Shown here piece by piece: positions 34,923 to 44,212 of a stretch of 64,000 bases of DNA. A model generated the notes under the pieces. The model did not search any database and was not told where the DNA came from. It saw only the letters and a list, made by a program, of their open reading frames with translations. The translations under genes and the position numbers were made by a program. Every line of letters begins with the position of its first letter. Position 1 is the stretch's first letter. This stretch comes from an uncultured Lachnospiraceae bacterium (GTDB taxonomy: Bacteria > Bacillota > Clostridia > Lachnospirales > Lachnospiraceae), in assembly GCA_944380315.1 (NCBI GenBank), contig CALWHG010000001.1, positions 1 through 64,000 on the forward strand. Direction: 5' to 3'.

Positions 34923-35771
34923 ATGACTAAAAAGCTTTCAGACCCCAAAAACACCATAGAGCTTATAAAGCAGAACCAGTTCGCCTTCAAAAAGAAGTTC
35001 GGCCAGAACTTCCTCATAGACGGCAGGGTCCTTGACCGCATAGTTCAGGGAGCGGGCATCACAAAGGAGGACGACGTGCTTGAGATAGGTCCCGGCATAG
35101 GGGCCCTTACTCAGGTGCTCTGCGAGGCGGCCCACCATGTCAGGGCGGTGGAGATAGACCGGGAGCTGATCCCCATCCTGGAGAAGAGTCTTTCTGACTA
35201 CGACAACGTGGATGTCATAAATGCTGACATCATGGACACGGAGCTTCGCGACCTGTATCCCGGGCCCTTCAAGGTGGTGGCCAATCTTCCTTATTATATC
35301 ACTACGCCCATAGTCATGAAGCTGCTGGAGAGCGATGCGGACATAGAGTCCATCACCGTCATGGTGCAGAAGGAGGTGGCGGAGCGTATGCAGGCCGCCC
35401 CCGGAGGCAAGGACTACGGAGTGCTGACCTTGTCAGTGGCCTATCATGCAGAGGCTGAGATCATAGCCAATGTGCCGCCGAACTGCTTCATGCCGAGGCC
35501 CGATGTGAGCTCGGCGGTCATAAAGCTCAGAAGGAGATCGGAGCCTGCCGTGACACCAAGGTCTCCGGATCATATGTTCAGGCTCATAAGGGCAGCATTT
35601 TCCCAGAGAAGGAAGACTCTGATCAATGCAGTGTCGAATGATGTGAGCCTTGGAGCATCAAAGGCAGAGCTGGAGGCGGCCCTTCAGGAGCTCGGCCTTG
35701 ACACGAGGATAAGAGGCGAGAGGCTTTCCCTCCAGGACTTTTCGGACCTCTCGGATATACTGACAGCTTAA
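34923..35771 (+). CDS. rsmA: 16S rRNA (adenine(1518)-N6/adenine(1519)-N6)-dimethyltransferase
   Basis: 282 residues. SAM methyltransferase (KsgA) that dimethylates two adenines in helix 45 during late 30S assembly. Motifs: KKKFGQNFLIDGRVLDRIV, LEIGPGIGALTQ (SAM), VVANLPYYITTPIV (catalytic NLPY), QKEVAERM and FMPRPDVSSAVIKL. The C-terminal helical domain RLIRAAFSQRRKTLIN is intact. Loss of the enzyme gives kasugamycin resistance in other bacteria. Confidence 0.97.
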   Translation: MTKKLSDPKNTIELIKQNQFAFKKKFGQNFLIDGRVLDRIVQGAGITKEDDVLEIGPGIGALTQVLCEAAHHVRAVEIDRELIPILEKSLSDYDNVDVINADIMDTELRDLYPGPFKVVANLPYYITTPIVMKLLESDADIESITVMVQKEVAERMQAAPGGKDYGVLTLSVAYHAEAEIIANVPPNCFMPRPDVSSAVIKLRRRSEPAVTPRSPDHMFRLIRAAFSQRRKTLINAVSNDVSLGASKAELEAALQELGLDTRIRGERLSLQDFSDLSDILTA

Positions 35772-35795
35772 GAGATACAGAGGTATATTTATATT

Positions 35796-36509
35796 ATGAA
35801 GATATGCGGATTTATGAAGACCACCCTCCTGGATTATCCGGGACATGTGGCATGTACCATATTTACAGGGGGCTGCAACCTGCGCTGCCCCTTCTGTCAC
35901 AATTCAGAGCTTCTTGATCAGGATCTTCCCTCAGAGTACTCCGAGGAGGAGATCTTTGCGTTTCTGGAGAAAAGGAAAATGCTTCTTGAGGGAGTGGTCA
36001 TCTCAGGAGGCGAGCCTACGCTACAGAGGGATCTTGCCGATTTTGCGAGATGCATAAAGGAGGCCACGGGCCTTGACATAAAGCTGGATACAAACGGCAC
36101 CGATCCGGCGACCCTCAGGGCCATGATCGAGGAGGGACTTGTGGACTTTGTATCCATGGATATAAAGAGCGGGCCCTCAGGCTACATGAAGGCGGCAGGG
36201 CTCCCGGAGGAGGCCTCTGAGCGCATACTTTCAAGGGTCAGGGAGAGCATGGACATACTGAGGAACGGCTCTCTGCCTTATGAATTCCGTACCACGGTGG
36301 TGGACGGCATCCATGTGAGGAAGGACTTTGAGGAGCTGGGCCCCTTCATAGAGGGCTGCGGCAGATATTATCTTCAGTGCTACAAGGAGAGCGACATGGT
36401 GCTTGATCTGGAGGCGGGCTTTGGCTCACCCTCGAAGGAGGAGCTCCTTGAATATGCGGAGCTCGTGCGCCCCTATGTGGGGAGCGTAGAGCTTCGTGGC
36501 ATAGATTGA
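35796..36509 (+). CDS. Radical-SAM activating enzyme, anaerobic ribonucleotide reductase activase type
   Basis: 237 residues. The FeS-binding radical-SAM motif CNLRCPFC (Cys-x3-Cys-x2-Cys) lies near residue 28, in TTLLDYPGHVACTIFTGGCNLRCPFCHNSEL (quoted in parts: LLDYPGHVACTIF, GGCNLRCPFCHN). The GGEPTLQ motif and KLDTNGTDP match the NrdG-like branch often annotated as anaerobic ribonucleoside-triphosphate reductase activating protein. No nrdD is in the window, so the partner glycyl-radical enzyme is unknown. Confidence 0.85.
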   Translation: MKICGFMKTTLLDYPGHVACTIFTGGCNLRCPFCHNSELLDQDLPSEYSEEEIFAFLEKRKMLLEGVVISGGEPTLQRDLADFARCIKEATGLDIKLDTNGTDPATLRAMIEEGLVDFVSMDIKSGPSGYMKAAGLPEEASERILSRVRESMDILRNGSLPYEFRTTVVDGIHVRKDFEELGPFIEGCGRYYLQCYKESDMVLDLEAGFGSPSKEELLEYAELVRPYVGSVELRGID

Positions 36510-36628
36510 ACTTGAATTAGAGCCCCCCTGATGATAAACTTAAAAATATCAAAATGTTTTTCACAGGGATGTGATAAGGGCCTTGGGCCCTCAGCTTCAT
36601 GAAGCCATATAGGCAGAAGGGGGATACT

Positions 36629-37708
36629 ATGTTGAGAGTAGGTTTTCTGACCAGCGGCGGCGACTGCCAGGCGCTCAATGCCACCATGAGGGGCATAGCA
36701 AAGGCACTCTATACCATGTATGATACTGAGGTCGAGATCATCGGCTTCGAGGATGGCTATCGGGGACTTATATACGGGGATTACCGTAAGATGCAGCCCT
36801 CGGACTTTTCCGGCATCCTCACGAGAGGCGGTACACTGCTGGGTACCAGCCGCACACCCTTCAAATATATAGATGAGCCGGATGAAAATGGTCTCAACAA
36901 GGTGGAGGCCATGAAAAACACCTACAAGAAGCTGCGTCTCAACGCGCTTTGCGTGCTTGGTGGCAACGGCTCTCTCAAGACGGCCAACAGGCTCTCCCAG
37001 GAGGGACTCAATGTCATAGGCCTTCCCAAGACCATAGACAACGATCTCTGGGGCACTGAGGTCACCTTCGGCTTCCAGTCTGCAGTGGACATAGCCACTG
37101 CGGCCATAGACAACATACATACCACAGCCGCATCCCATGGCAGAGTGTTCATAGTCGAGGTCATGGGACATAAGGTAGGCTGGCTGACCCTCAATGCCGG
37201 CATAGCAGGCGGCGCTGACGTCATCCTCATACCCGAGATACCCTATGATCCCAAGAAGGTCATAAGCGCCATCAGGGAGAGGAACAAGTCAGGAAAGGGC
37301 TTCTCCATACTGGCAGTGGCAGAGGGTGCCATCACCAAGGCCGATGCCAAGCTTGGCAAGAAGGAGCTCAAGAAGAAGAGAGAAAAGGGCAAGGTATATC
37401 CTTCGATATCCTACGAGCTGGCTGACCAGATCAGCGAGGCGCTGGGTACGGAGGTGCGTGTCACTGTCCCCGGACATACCCAGAGGGGCGGCGTGCCCAA
37501 CGCATATGACAGAGTGCTCTCCACCAGACTGGGTGCAGAGGCAGCCATGTGCATAAAGCGGGGAGAGTTCGGAGTCATGATGGCCCGCACGAAGCAGAAG
37601 ATCACGACCGTGCCTCTGGCAGACATAGCCGGCAAGCTCAAGACCGTCGATCCCAAGTCAGACATCATCAAGCAGGCCAAGGCCGTAGGTATATCCTTCG
37701 GAGACTGA
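36629..37708 (+). CDS. 6-phosphofructokinase, mixed-signature (ATP- or PPi-dependent)
   Basis: 359 residues from ATG 36629 (AGGGGGAT before it). Converts fructose 6-phosphate to the 1,6-bisphosphate. Motifs: LTSGGDCQALNATMRG, GGTLLGTSR, catalytic LPKTIDND, and GHTQRGGVPNAYDR. Two deviations stand out: the usual GGDGS is GGNGS, and the EVMGR Arg is His (EVMGHKVGW). Gly at the 104-type position points to ATP while Lys before TIDND is typical of PPi or group III enzymes, so the phosphate donor is unclear. A stand-alone gene between the activase and dnaX, with 119 gene-free bases before it containing only an AGGGCC/GGCCCT hairpin. Confidence 0.88.
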   Translation: MLRVGFLTSGGDCQALNATMRGIAKALYTMYDTEVEIIGFEDGYRGLIYGDYRKMQPSDFSGILTRGGTLLGTSRTPFKYIDEPDENGLNKVEAMKNTYKKLRLNALCVLGGNGSLKTANRLSQEGLNVIGLPKTIDNDLWGTEVTFGFQSAVDIATAAIDNIHTTAASHGRVFIVEVMGHKVGWLTLNAGIAGGADVILIPEIPYDPKKVISAIRERNKSGKGFSILAVAEGAITKADAKLGKKELKKKREKGKVYPSISYELADQISEALGTEVRVTVPGHTQRGGVPNAYDRVLSTRLGAEAAMCIKRGEFGVMMARTKQKITTVPLADIAGKLKTVDPKSDIIKQAKAVGISFGD

Positions 37709-37747
37709 GGACAGGGCCTGACATCATTTTAAAGAGTATATAGCTGC

Positions 37748-39352
37748 ATGGCGTATCAGGCATTGTATCGTAAATGGCGGCCTGCCGTGTTCGAGGACGT
37801 ATGCGGACAGGAGGCCATAGTTACGACTCTTAAAAATCAGATAGTGGCGGACCGCATAGGACATGCATATCTTTTCTGTGGGACCCGTGGCACGGGCAAG
37901 ACTACTCTGGCAAAGATCTTTGCCAGGGCAGTCAACTGTGAGCATGCTGCCGAGCATGGGGGAAGCCCCTGCAACGAGTGCAGTGTCTGCAGAGCCATAG
38001 CCTCCGAGGGCTCCATGAATGTATTTGAGATCGATGCTGCCTCAAACAACAGTGTCGATGACATCCGCAGGATAAAGGAAGAGGTGGAGTACCCTCCTGT
38101 GGAGGGCAGGTTCAAGGTCTACATCATAGACGAGGTGCATATGCTTAGCACCTCGGCTTTCAATGCGCTCTTAAAGACCCTGGAGGAGCCGCCGGCCTAT
38201 GTCATATTCATACTGGCCACCACTGATCCTCAGAAGGTGCCTGCCACCATACTGAGCAGATGCCAGCGCTATGATTTTAAAAGGATAAAGACAGAGACCA
38301 TAGAGGCAAGGCTGTCACAGCTTTGCTCTGCCGAGGGACATCGGGCAGAGGACCGGGCCCTCAGATATATAGCAAGGAGCGCCGATGGCTCCATGAGGGA
38401 TGCCCTCAGCCTGCTGGACCGCTGCTTTTCCTTTATAGGGGAGCGAGAGCTTAGCTATGATGCGGCCCTGGAGGTACTGGGAGCTGCGGACATCCGGGTA
38501 TTTTCAGAGCTTTACCGGGCCATATGCGGAGGCGACATAGAGGGGGCCCTCAGAGAGGTATCTGAGACCGTGTCCGCAGGCCGGGAGATAGCCCAGTTCG
38601 TAAATGATCTCATCTGGTACCTGCGCAACGTGCTCCTGTGCATGAGCGCTGACGACCCGGAGGACATACTGGATGCCTCCGATGAGGATCTTGCCAGGTT
38701 CCGGGAGGATACAGCCCTGGCTGACAAGTACAGACTGATACATATCATGCAAAGGCTGGCGGAGCTTTCAAACCGCCTGAGGACTGCGCCCCAGAAGCGC
38801 ACCCTGTTTGAGGTGGAGCTCATAGTCCTCTGCACGGAGGGCGATGCTGTCGCAAGGCCGGCAGCAGCTGCAGCGCCCACGGCGACTAAAGCCCATACGG
38901 AGCCCGAAAGGAGACCAGAGCCACAGGCAACAAGGCCTGATCCGGTGCCCTGGGATACTACAGCAGAGATGCGGACTCCAGTCACAGCGCCCCAGAGGCC
39001 TGAGCCCGTGGCTTCATCCGGGGATCCGCTGGACATCATCAGGCGCAACTGGAGCATGCTCGTGCCCCAGCTTTCGCCTACCAACAGATACGTATATGAA
39101 AATGCCATCCTCAAGGAGGAGGGCGGCAGGCCGGTGGTGGTGTTCAAGTCCAGCATGAATTTCAAGATAGCCTCCACAAACAAGGAGGAGAATGGGCTCA
39201 CAAGGCTTTCGGAGCTTTGTGAGGAGCAGCTGGGACTGAAGCTCCGCTTCGGAGGCAGAGTGGCAAGACGAGGGGAGATCGAGGCCCAGGCGGACCACAT
39301 AACCGACGAGGAGTTGGCGCGGATAAACTTCCCGGTGGATATAGAGGGATAA
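37748..39352 (+). CDS. dnaX: DNA polymerase III subunits gamma/tau
   Basis: 534 residues. AAA+ clamp-loader ATPase: Walker A GTRGTGKTTLAKIFA, four-Cys zinc module (CEHAAEHGGSPCNECSVC), Walker B-type YIIDEVHMLS, and the SRC box LSRCQRYDFKRI. A Pro/Ala/Thr-rich linker (about residues 375-425) precedes a small C-terminal domain. No obvious A-run frameshift site was seen, so a single tau form is most likely. Followed by ybaB-recR, the classic dnaX neighbourhood. Confidence 0.96.
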   Translation: MAYQALYRKWRPAVFEDVCGQEAIVTTLKNQIVADRIGHAYLFCGTRGTGKTTLAKIFARAVNCEHAAEHGGSPCNECSVCRAIASEGSMNVFEIDAASNNSVDDIRRIKEEVEYPPVEGRFKVYIIDEVHMLSTSAFNALLKTLEEPPAYVIFILATTDPQKVPATILSRCQRYDFKRIKTETIEARLSQLCSAEGHRAEDRALRYIARSADGSMRDALSLLDRCFSFIGERELSYDAALEVLGAADIRVFSELYRAICGGDIEGALREVSETVSAGREIAQFVNDLIWYLRNVLLCMSADDPEDILDASDEDLARFREDTALADKYRLIHIMQRLAELSNRLRTAPQKRTLFEVELIVLCTEGDAVARPAAAAAPTATKAHTEPERRPEPQATRPDPVPWDTTAEMRTPVTAPQRPEPVASSGDPLDIIRRNWSMLVPQLSPTNRYVYENAILKEEGGRPVVVFKSSMNFKIASTNKEENGLTRLSELCEEQLGLKLRFGGRVARRGEIEAQADHITDEELARINFPVDIEG

Positions 39353-39480
39353 GCGTGGGGAGACTCAGTATGGCTGCCCATAGGGAAGGAAGCGGCAGAC
39401 AGTACATAAAAATTTAAGTATACAAACCCCGCAAACTTATTTAAAATAACGCAGTATAGAACATTTTCAGGAGCATAGAT

Positions 39481-39834
39481 ATGGCAAAGAGAGGCGGATT
39501 TCCGGGCGGCATGATGCCCGGCAACATGAATAATCTTATGAAGCAGGCGCAGCGCATGCAGCGTCAGATGGAGGAGCAGCAGAAGGAGCTGGAGGAGAAG
39601 GAGTTTACAGCCCAGTCCGGCGGCGGGGCGGTAAAGGTCACCGTCAGCGGAAAGAAGGCCGTGACCGCAGTATCCATAGATCCCGATGCCTGTGATCCCG
39701 ATGATGTGGAGACCCTGGAGGATCTGGTCCTTACGGCGGTAAATGAGGCCCTCAGACAGGCTGATGAGGCAAACGCACAGATCATGGGCAAGCTGGCAGG
39801 AGGACTTGGCGGCTTCGGAGGCCTGAGCATCTGA
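39481..39834 (+). CDS. YbaB/EbfC nucleoid-associated protein
   Basis: 117 residues. Gly/Met-rich N-terminus ([18 protein letters not shown]) then the conserved tweezer-dimer core [32 protein letters not shown]. Family members bind DNA without strict sequence preference. CAGGAGC upstream. Stop and recR start share a base (TGATGG). The 128 bases before it carry no gene. Confidence 0.94.
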   Translation: MAKRGGFPGGMMPGNMNNLMKQAQRMQRQMEEQQKELEEKEFTAQSGGGAVKVTVSGKKAVTAVSIDPDACDPDDVETLEDLVLTAVNEALRQADEANAQIMGKLAGGLGGFGGLSI

Positions 39835-40451
39835 TGGATTATTATGGAAGCCATATAAACCGGCTTATAGAAGAACTGCAGGGTCTTCCGGGCATAGGAG
39901 CCAAGACAGCACAGAGGCTGGCCTTCCACATCATAAACATGCCGAAGGAGCAGGTCCGCAGCATGGCGGACGCCATGGTGGATGCCAGGGAGCATGCCAA
40001 CTACTGCAGGGAGTGCTTCACCCTTACGGATGAGGAGCTCTGCCCCATATGCCAGAGCCAGAGGAGGGACCACAGACAGATCATGGTGGTGGAAAACCCC
40101 AGGGATCTGGCGGCCTATGAGCGTACGGGCCGTTATGAGGGAGTCTACCATGTGCTTCACGGAGCCATATCCCCCATGCTGGGCATAGGCCCCAACGACA
40201 TAAAGCTCAAGGAGCTCATGCAGAGGCTCCAGGGACCGGATGGACAGCCCGGCTGCGACGAGGTCATCATAGCCACAAATGCCTCACTTGAGGGAGAGAC
40301 CACGGCCATGTATATCCTGAAGCTCATCAGGACCCTTGGCCTGGATATAAAGGTCACCCGCATCGCCTCAGGCGTGCCGGTGGGCGGCGATATAGAAAAC
40401 ACGGACGAGGTCACCCTGGAGAGGGCGCTCCTCGGCAGGACGGAGATGTGA
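39834..40451 (+). CDS. recR: Recombination protein RecR
   Basis: 205 residues. Helix-hairpin-helix (LPGIGAKTAQRLAFHI), a four-Cys zinc finger (CRECFTLTDEELCPIC), Toprim domain (MVVENPRDLAAYERTGRYEGVYHVLHGAISP region in pieces: VVENPRDLAAYE, YHVLHGAISP) and a conserved C-terminal RIASGVPVGGDIENTDEVTL. Works with RecF and RecO to load RecA at gaps. Overlaps ybaB by 1 base and the TPR gene by 1 base. Confidence 0.97.
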   Translation: MDYYGSHINRLIEELQGLPGIGAKTAQRLAFHIINMPKEQVRSMADAMVDAREHANYCRECFTLTDEELCPICQSQRRDHRQIMVVENPRDLAAYERTGRYEGVYHVLHGAISPMLGIGPNDIKLKELMQRLQGPDGQPGCDEVIIATNASLEGETTAMYILKLIRTLGLDIKVTRIASGVPVGGDIENTDEVTLERALLGRTEM

Positions 40452-42709
40452 TGGACAAGTACGAATTCAACATAAAGGTAGATCAGATCAAAAAGAGAGT
40501 CGAGGAGGGAGACTATGGCACTGCCATGAAGATAGCTGATGCCATAGACTGGTCCCGGGTGCGCAACATCAACCTGCTGACCCTCGCTTCATCGGTCTAT
40601 GAGGAAAACGGCAAATACGACGAGGCCAGGGACAAGCTCCTGATGGCCTTTGAGCGTGCTCCCGTAGGCAAGCGTCTCCTTTACAAGCTCTGTGAGCTCT
40701 CAGTAAAGGCCGGAGACCTGGAGGAGGCCAAGGACTACTACAATGAATTCGTGGATGTGGCTCCCGATGACGCCGGAGCCCATATCCTTGCATATATGAT
40801 ACTCAGAAAGGGAGGCGCCTCCCTGGATCAGCAGATCACGGAGCTTTCGGAGTACACGACTACTGATCCCGATGAGAGATGGCTCTATGAGCTGGCAAAG
40901 GTATATGACGAGGCCGGATACGGAAGGGAATGTGCAGCAGTCTGTGACCGCATAGCCCTGCTTTTCGGTGCAGGCAGATATTCGGAAAAGGCCATGAAGC
41001 TCAAGGCCAAGTATACCGACCTTACGGCTGCCCAGAAGCAGATCCTCGGAGATGAGAGGAAGAAGCCGGAGGCCCCTGAGGCTCCCGCGCCCGAGGAGAT
41101 CAGCGATGAGCTGGCAGCCATCAGATATGAAAATGAAGACGAGGCCTTTGAGCAGTACCTGAAGGCCTGCGGACTTGATAAGCCCCTTGAGCCCCAGGAG
41201 GAGCCTCAGGCTCCTTCAGCTGATATGACAGCGGAGCTTTCAAGGGAGGTAGAGAAGCTTACGGCGGAGCCGGAGGCTGAGATACACGATACAGAGGAAG
41301 AAAGGACCATCATCCTGGATGAGTCCAGAGTGAAAGAGCTACGCAGCTTCATACTGAAGGGCGGAAAGGCAGCAGCCACAGCGGCATCGGCGGCCCGCAT
41401 GGACGCTGAGACCGCCAGGAAAAATGCCATGAAGCAGGCGGCAGGCATAGTTGCCGGACGTCCCGCAGTGAGCATCAGCGTGGAGAGCGTGAAGCCTGTT
41501 CCTGCACCCGGACTTCCCAAGGAGGTCATAGCACCTGTGGTGGAGGCTGACAGAAAGGCTGAGGCAGCGGCCGCAGAGCGCACTCCCGTAAAGATAGACA
41601 AGGTGGCAGCCGAAGCTCCCGCAGAGGCTCCGGCAGCAAAGGAGGCTGAGAGCCAGACAGCAGCTGAGGCGGCAGCAGAGACAGCGACAGCGCCTAAGGC
41701 GTCTCCGGCGGCCGTTGAAGCTCCCCAGGCTGAGCCTGCCGCAGAGCCTGCGCCTGCTACAGAGCCCACGCCTGCCGCAGAGCCCGCACCTTCCGCAGAG
41801 CCGGAGGTGGAGACATTGCCTACGGAGCCTGTCAGGAAGCATCACATGATCATAGAGGCTGAGGATGCAGAGTCAGGATTTGACATAGCCAGGGATGAGC
41901 TCAAGGCCATACATAAGGAATTCAACATACAAAATGCTGCCCTCAAGACCACGGCAGAGAAGCTCAATCAGCGCGGCCTCACCGATGCTGTGCTGGAGCG
42001 CATAAAGGGCAAGGATTTCATAGTCGAGCATGCGGGCGACCTGAGCCCTGCAGTGCTGGACAGCATATACAGGATACTCAGGACCGATGAGAGCGGCACC
42101 ATAGTGGTGCTCATAGACGTGCCCGAGGGACTGGACCGCATAGAGGCAAGGAAGCCGGAGATCTTCGGACTCTGCGACCTGGTGTCGGACTTCGACGAGG
42201 AGTACGAGGACGAGGGAGATCTGGATGAGGACGATGCAGATGACTATGATGACTCCGACGAGCCCTACGATGAGTCCTATGATGATGAGGACGACGAGGA
42301 TGATTATGAGGAGCCCTTTGAGGACGATCCTGAGGAGGAGCCCGAAAAGCCTGCAAAGCGGGGCAGCAAGAAGCAGAACGTGGAGCTTCACAGCAACCTG
42401 AAGGTCAATGCTCCCAGGGATAAAAATGAGGAGATGGAGATAGACGACTTTGCCCAGTACTGCTGTCAGTACGCATCTGAGATAGACTGCAGCATCACCG
42501 GCAAGAGCATGCTGGCCCTTTACGAGCGTATAGAGCTCATGGAGGAGGACAGCATACCCCTTACCAGGGCAAATGCAGTCAGGCTCATAGAGGAGGCCGC
42601 CGACAGGGCGGAGAAGCCTCCCATCGGCAAGAGGCTGAAGGGCATGTTCAGCTCCAAGTACGACAAGAACGGACTTCTGATACTTAAGGAGGAGGATTTT
42701 ATATATTGA
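40451..42709 (+). CDS. TPR-domain protein with acidic linker and AAA-like C-terminal part
   Basis: 752 residues, cytoplasmic (no signal or membrane segment). N-terminal ~200 residues are TPR-type helices (YGTAMKIADAIDWSRV, YDEARDKLLMAFERAP, LEEAKDYYNEFVDVAP). A Pro/Ala/Glu-rich low-complexity region (about 345-460) follows. Residues about 470-590 resemble a degraded AAA+ core: KDFIVEHAGDLSPAVLD in the Walker B position and TIVVLIDVPEGLDRI, but no Walker A. A ~65-residue Asp/Glu run (about 580-640) and a C-terminal helical lid-like domain complete it. It may be an inactive paralogue of CbxX/CfxQ-type ATPases. Translationally coupled to recR. Confidence 0.7.
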   Translation: MDKYEFNIKVDQIKKRVEEGDYGTAMKIADAIDWSRVRNINLLTLASSVYEENGKYDEARDKLLMAFERAPVGKRLLYKLCELSVKAGDLEEAKDYYNEFVDVAPDDAGAHILAYMILRKGGASLDQQITELSEYTTTDPDERWLYELAKVYDEAGYGRECAAVCDRIALLFGAGRYSEKAMKLKAKYTDLTAAQKQILGDERKKPEAPEAPAPEEISDELAAIRYENEDEAFEQYLKACGLDKPLEPQEEPQAPSADMTAELSREVEKLTAEPEAEIHDTEEERTIILDESRVKELRSFILKGGKAAATAASAARMDAETARKNAMKQAAGIVAGRPAVSISVESVKPVPAPGLPKEVIAPVVEADRKAEAAAAERTPVKIDKVAAEAPAEAPAAKEAESQTAAEAAAETATAPKASPAAVEAPQAEPAAEPAPATEPTPAAEPAPSAEPEVETLPTEPVRKHHMIIEAEDAESGFDIARDELKAIHKEFNIQNAALKTTAEKLNQRGLTDAVLERIKGKDFIVEHAGDLSPAVLDSIYRILRTDESGTIVVLIDVPEGLDRIEARKPEIFGLCDLVSDFDEEYEDEGDLDEDDADDYDDSDEPYDESYDDEDDEDDYEEPFEDDPEEEPEKPAKRGSKKQNVELHSNLKVNAPRDKNEEMEIDDFAQYCCQYASEIDCSITGKSMLALYERIELMEEDSIPLTRANAVRLIEEAADRAEKPPIGKRLKGMFSSKYDKNGLLILKEEDFIY

Positions 42710-42751
42710 GCTGCAGGAGGCCCAGACATAGGCGGGCCGCGGCTTTAGGAT

Positions 42752-43399
42752 ATGGATATACTTGATAGCATAAGAGGAAAAGAGGTTTTTCTGGTGGTGG
42801 TCATATTCCTGACCGCCATGACGCTCTACGGACACTACCGGGGGCTCATACGCATGCTGCTCTCAGCGGCCTCCATACTCATAGCCCTGGCACTGGCGGA
42901 TCTGGTGCTTCCCCATACCAGAGCCTTCCTCATCGAGGAGGGGATACTTTCGGGACTGACCGAGAGCCTGGGAAAGGGATTGTCGGACAGCCTCATAGAG
43001 GGCTCACAGCTCATGGAGCCGGGCGGGATCTATGAGCTCATAGGAGTTGACAGACTCATGGAAAATGCCGCACAGGCCCTGGGAGAGGTGGTGCTCAATA
43101 TCATCTGCTTCCTGGTACTGTTCATACTGATCAGGCTGATACTTCGGCTGCTCGTAAAGGTATTTGACCTGATCACGGCCCTGCCGGTGGTATCGGGACT
43201 CAATCAGCTCGGGGGCGCAGCCATAGGCCTTGCGGAGGGCGTCATCTATGTATGGATGGCTATGGCCATAGCGGCCCTTACGCCCACCTGGTCATTGAGC
43301 GCAGCCATACTTTCCCAGACGGAAGCAAGCGAGTTTTTAAGCTTCATATACCAGAACAATCTTATCATACAGTTCATCCTCGGCATCTTTGGGGTATAG
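42752..43399 (+). CDS. CvpA family membrane protein
   Basis: 215 residues with about four hydrophobic helices. The N-terminal [31 protein letters not shown] and C-terminal [36 protein letters not shown] match CvpA (colicin V production) proteins, whose exact role is not settled. 42 bases after the TPR gene and 31 before udp. Confidence 0.85.
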   Translation: MDILDSIRGKEVFLVVVIFLTAMTLYGHYRGLIRMLLSAASILIALALADLVLPHTRAFLIEEGILSGLTESLGKGLSDSLIEGSQLMEPGGIYELIGVDRLMENAAQALGEVVLNIICFLVLFILIRLILRLLVKVFDLITALPVVSGLNQLGGAAIGLAEGVIYVWMAMAIAALTPTWSLSAAILSQTEASEFLSFIYQNNLIIQFILGIFGV

Positions 43400-43430
43400 G
43401 GCCGGGGAGCATATTTATGGAGGTGCGATC

Positions 43431-44210
43431 ATGGCATTAGCTTATAAGCAGGACGAGGGCGAATTTCACATCCACGTAAAAAAGGGAGAGGTAGGACGCT
43501 ACGTCATACTTCCCGGAGATCCCGGAAGATGTGAAAAGATCGCGAAGTATTTTGATGAGCCCGCATTTGTGGCTCAGAACAGGGAGTATGTGACCTATAC
43601 GGGCAAGCTCTGCGGAGTGCCTGTCAGCGTCACGTCTACGGGCATAGGAGGCCCCTCAGCATCCATAGCCATGGAGGAGCTCATCCACTGCGGAGCTGAT
43701 ACCTTTATAAGGGTAGGCACAGCAGGAGGCATGAAGAAGGAGGTCATGGGCGGAGACGTCTGCATAGCCACCGGAGCCATACGCTTCGAGGGCACATCCA
43801 AGGAGTACGCTCCCATAGAGTGGCCGGCAGTGGCAGATTTTGAGGTGACCAGAGCCCTTAAGGATGCGGCAGACAGACTGGGGTTCAGCAACCATACCGG
43901 CGTGGTACAGTGCAAGGACAGCTTTTACGGTCAGCACAGCCCGGACAGCATGCCTGCGGCGGCCATGCTCAGGGAGAGATGGGATGCATGGCTCGACATG
44001 GGAGCCCTCTGCTCCGAGATGGAGTCGGCAGCCCTCTTTACGGTGGCTGCAGCCAGAGGCGTAAGGGCAGGCTCGGTGCTCCTGGTCATAGCGAACCAGA
44101 CCAGACGAGAGCTGGGACTTGAGGACCCTCAGGTCTATGATACCGACAGAGCCATCAGGGTGGCCATAGAGGCCATCAAGGATCTCATACAGAAGGAAAA
44201 GGAGCAGTGA
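43431..44210 (+). CDS. udp: Uridine phosphorylase
   Basis: 259 residues. Cleaves uridine to uracil and ribose 1-phosphate. Motifs: [44 protein letters not shown], and the substrate-specificity segment [19 protein letters not shown]. Start at ATG 43431, after GGAGGTG; the longer frame from 43389 is not preferred. The next gene, deoB, handles the ribose phosphate, making a two-gene nucleoside salvage unit. Confidence 0.93.
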   Translation: MALAYKQDEGEFHIHVKKGEVGRYVILPGDPGRCEKIAKYFDEPAFVAQNREYVTYTGKLCGVPVSVTSTGIGGPSASIAMEELIHCGADTFIRVGTAGGMKKEVMGGDVCIATGAIRFEGTSKEYAPIEWPAVADFEVTRALKDAADRLGFSNHTGVVQCKDSFYGQHSPDSMPAAAMLRERWDAWLDMGALCSEMESAALFTVAAARGVRAGSVLLVIANQTRRELGLEDPQVYDTDRAIRVAIEAIKDLIQKEKEQ

Positions 44211-44212
44211 AA

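Noticed and set aside
37748..39352. Possible programmed frameshift in dnaX giving a short gamma form
   Set aside because: No A-run slippery site followed by a stem was found near the end of the ATPase domain.
41206..42835. Several long minus-strand frames under the TPR gene
   Set aside because: They mirror the Ala/Pro/Glu and Asp/Glu low-complexity codons of the plus-strand gene; compositional shadows.
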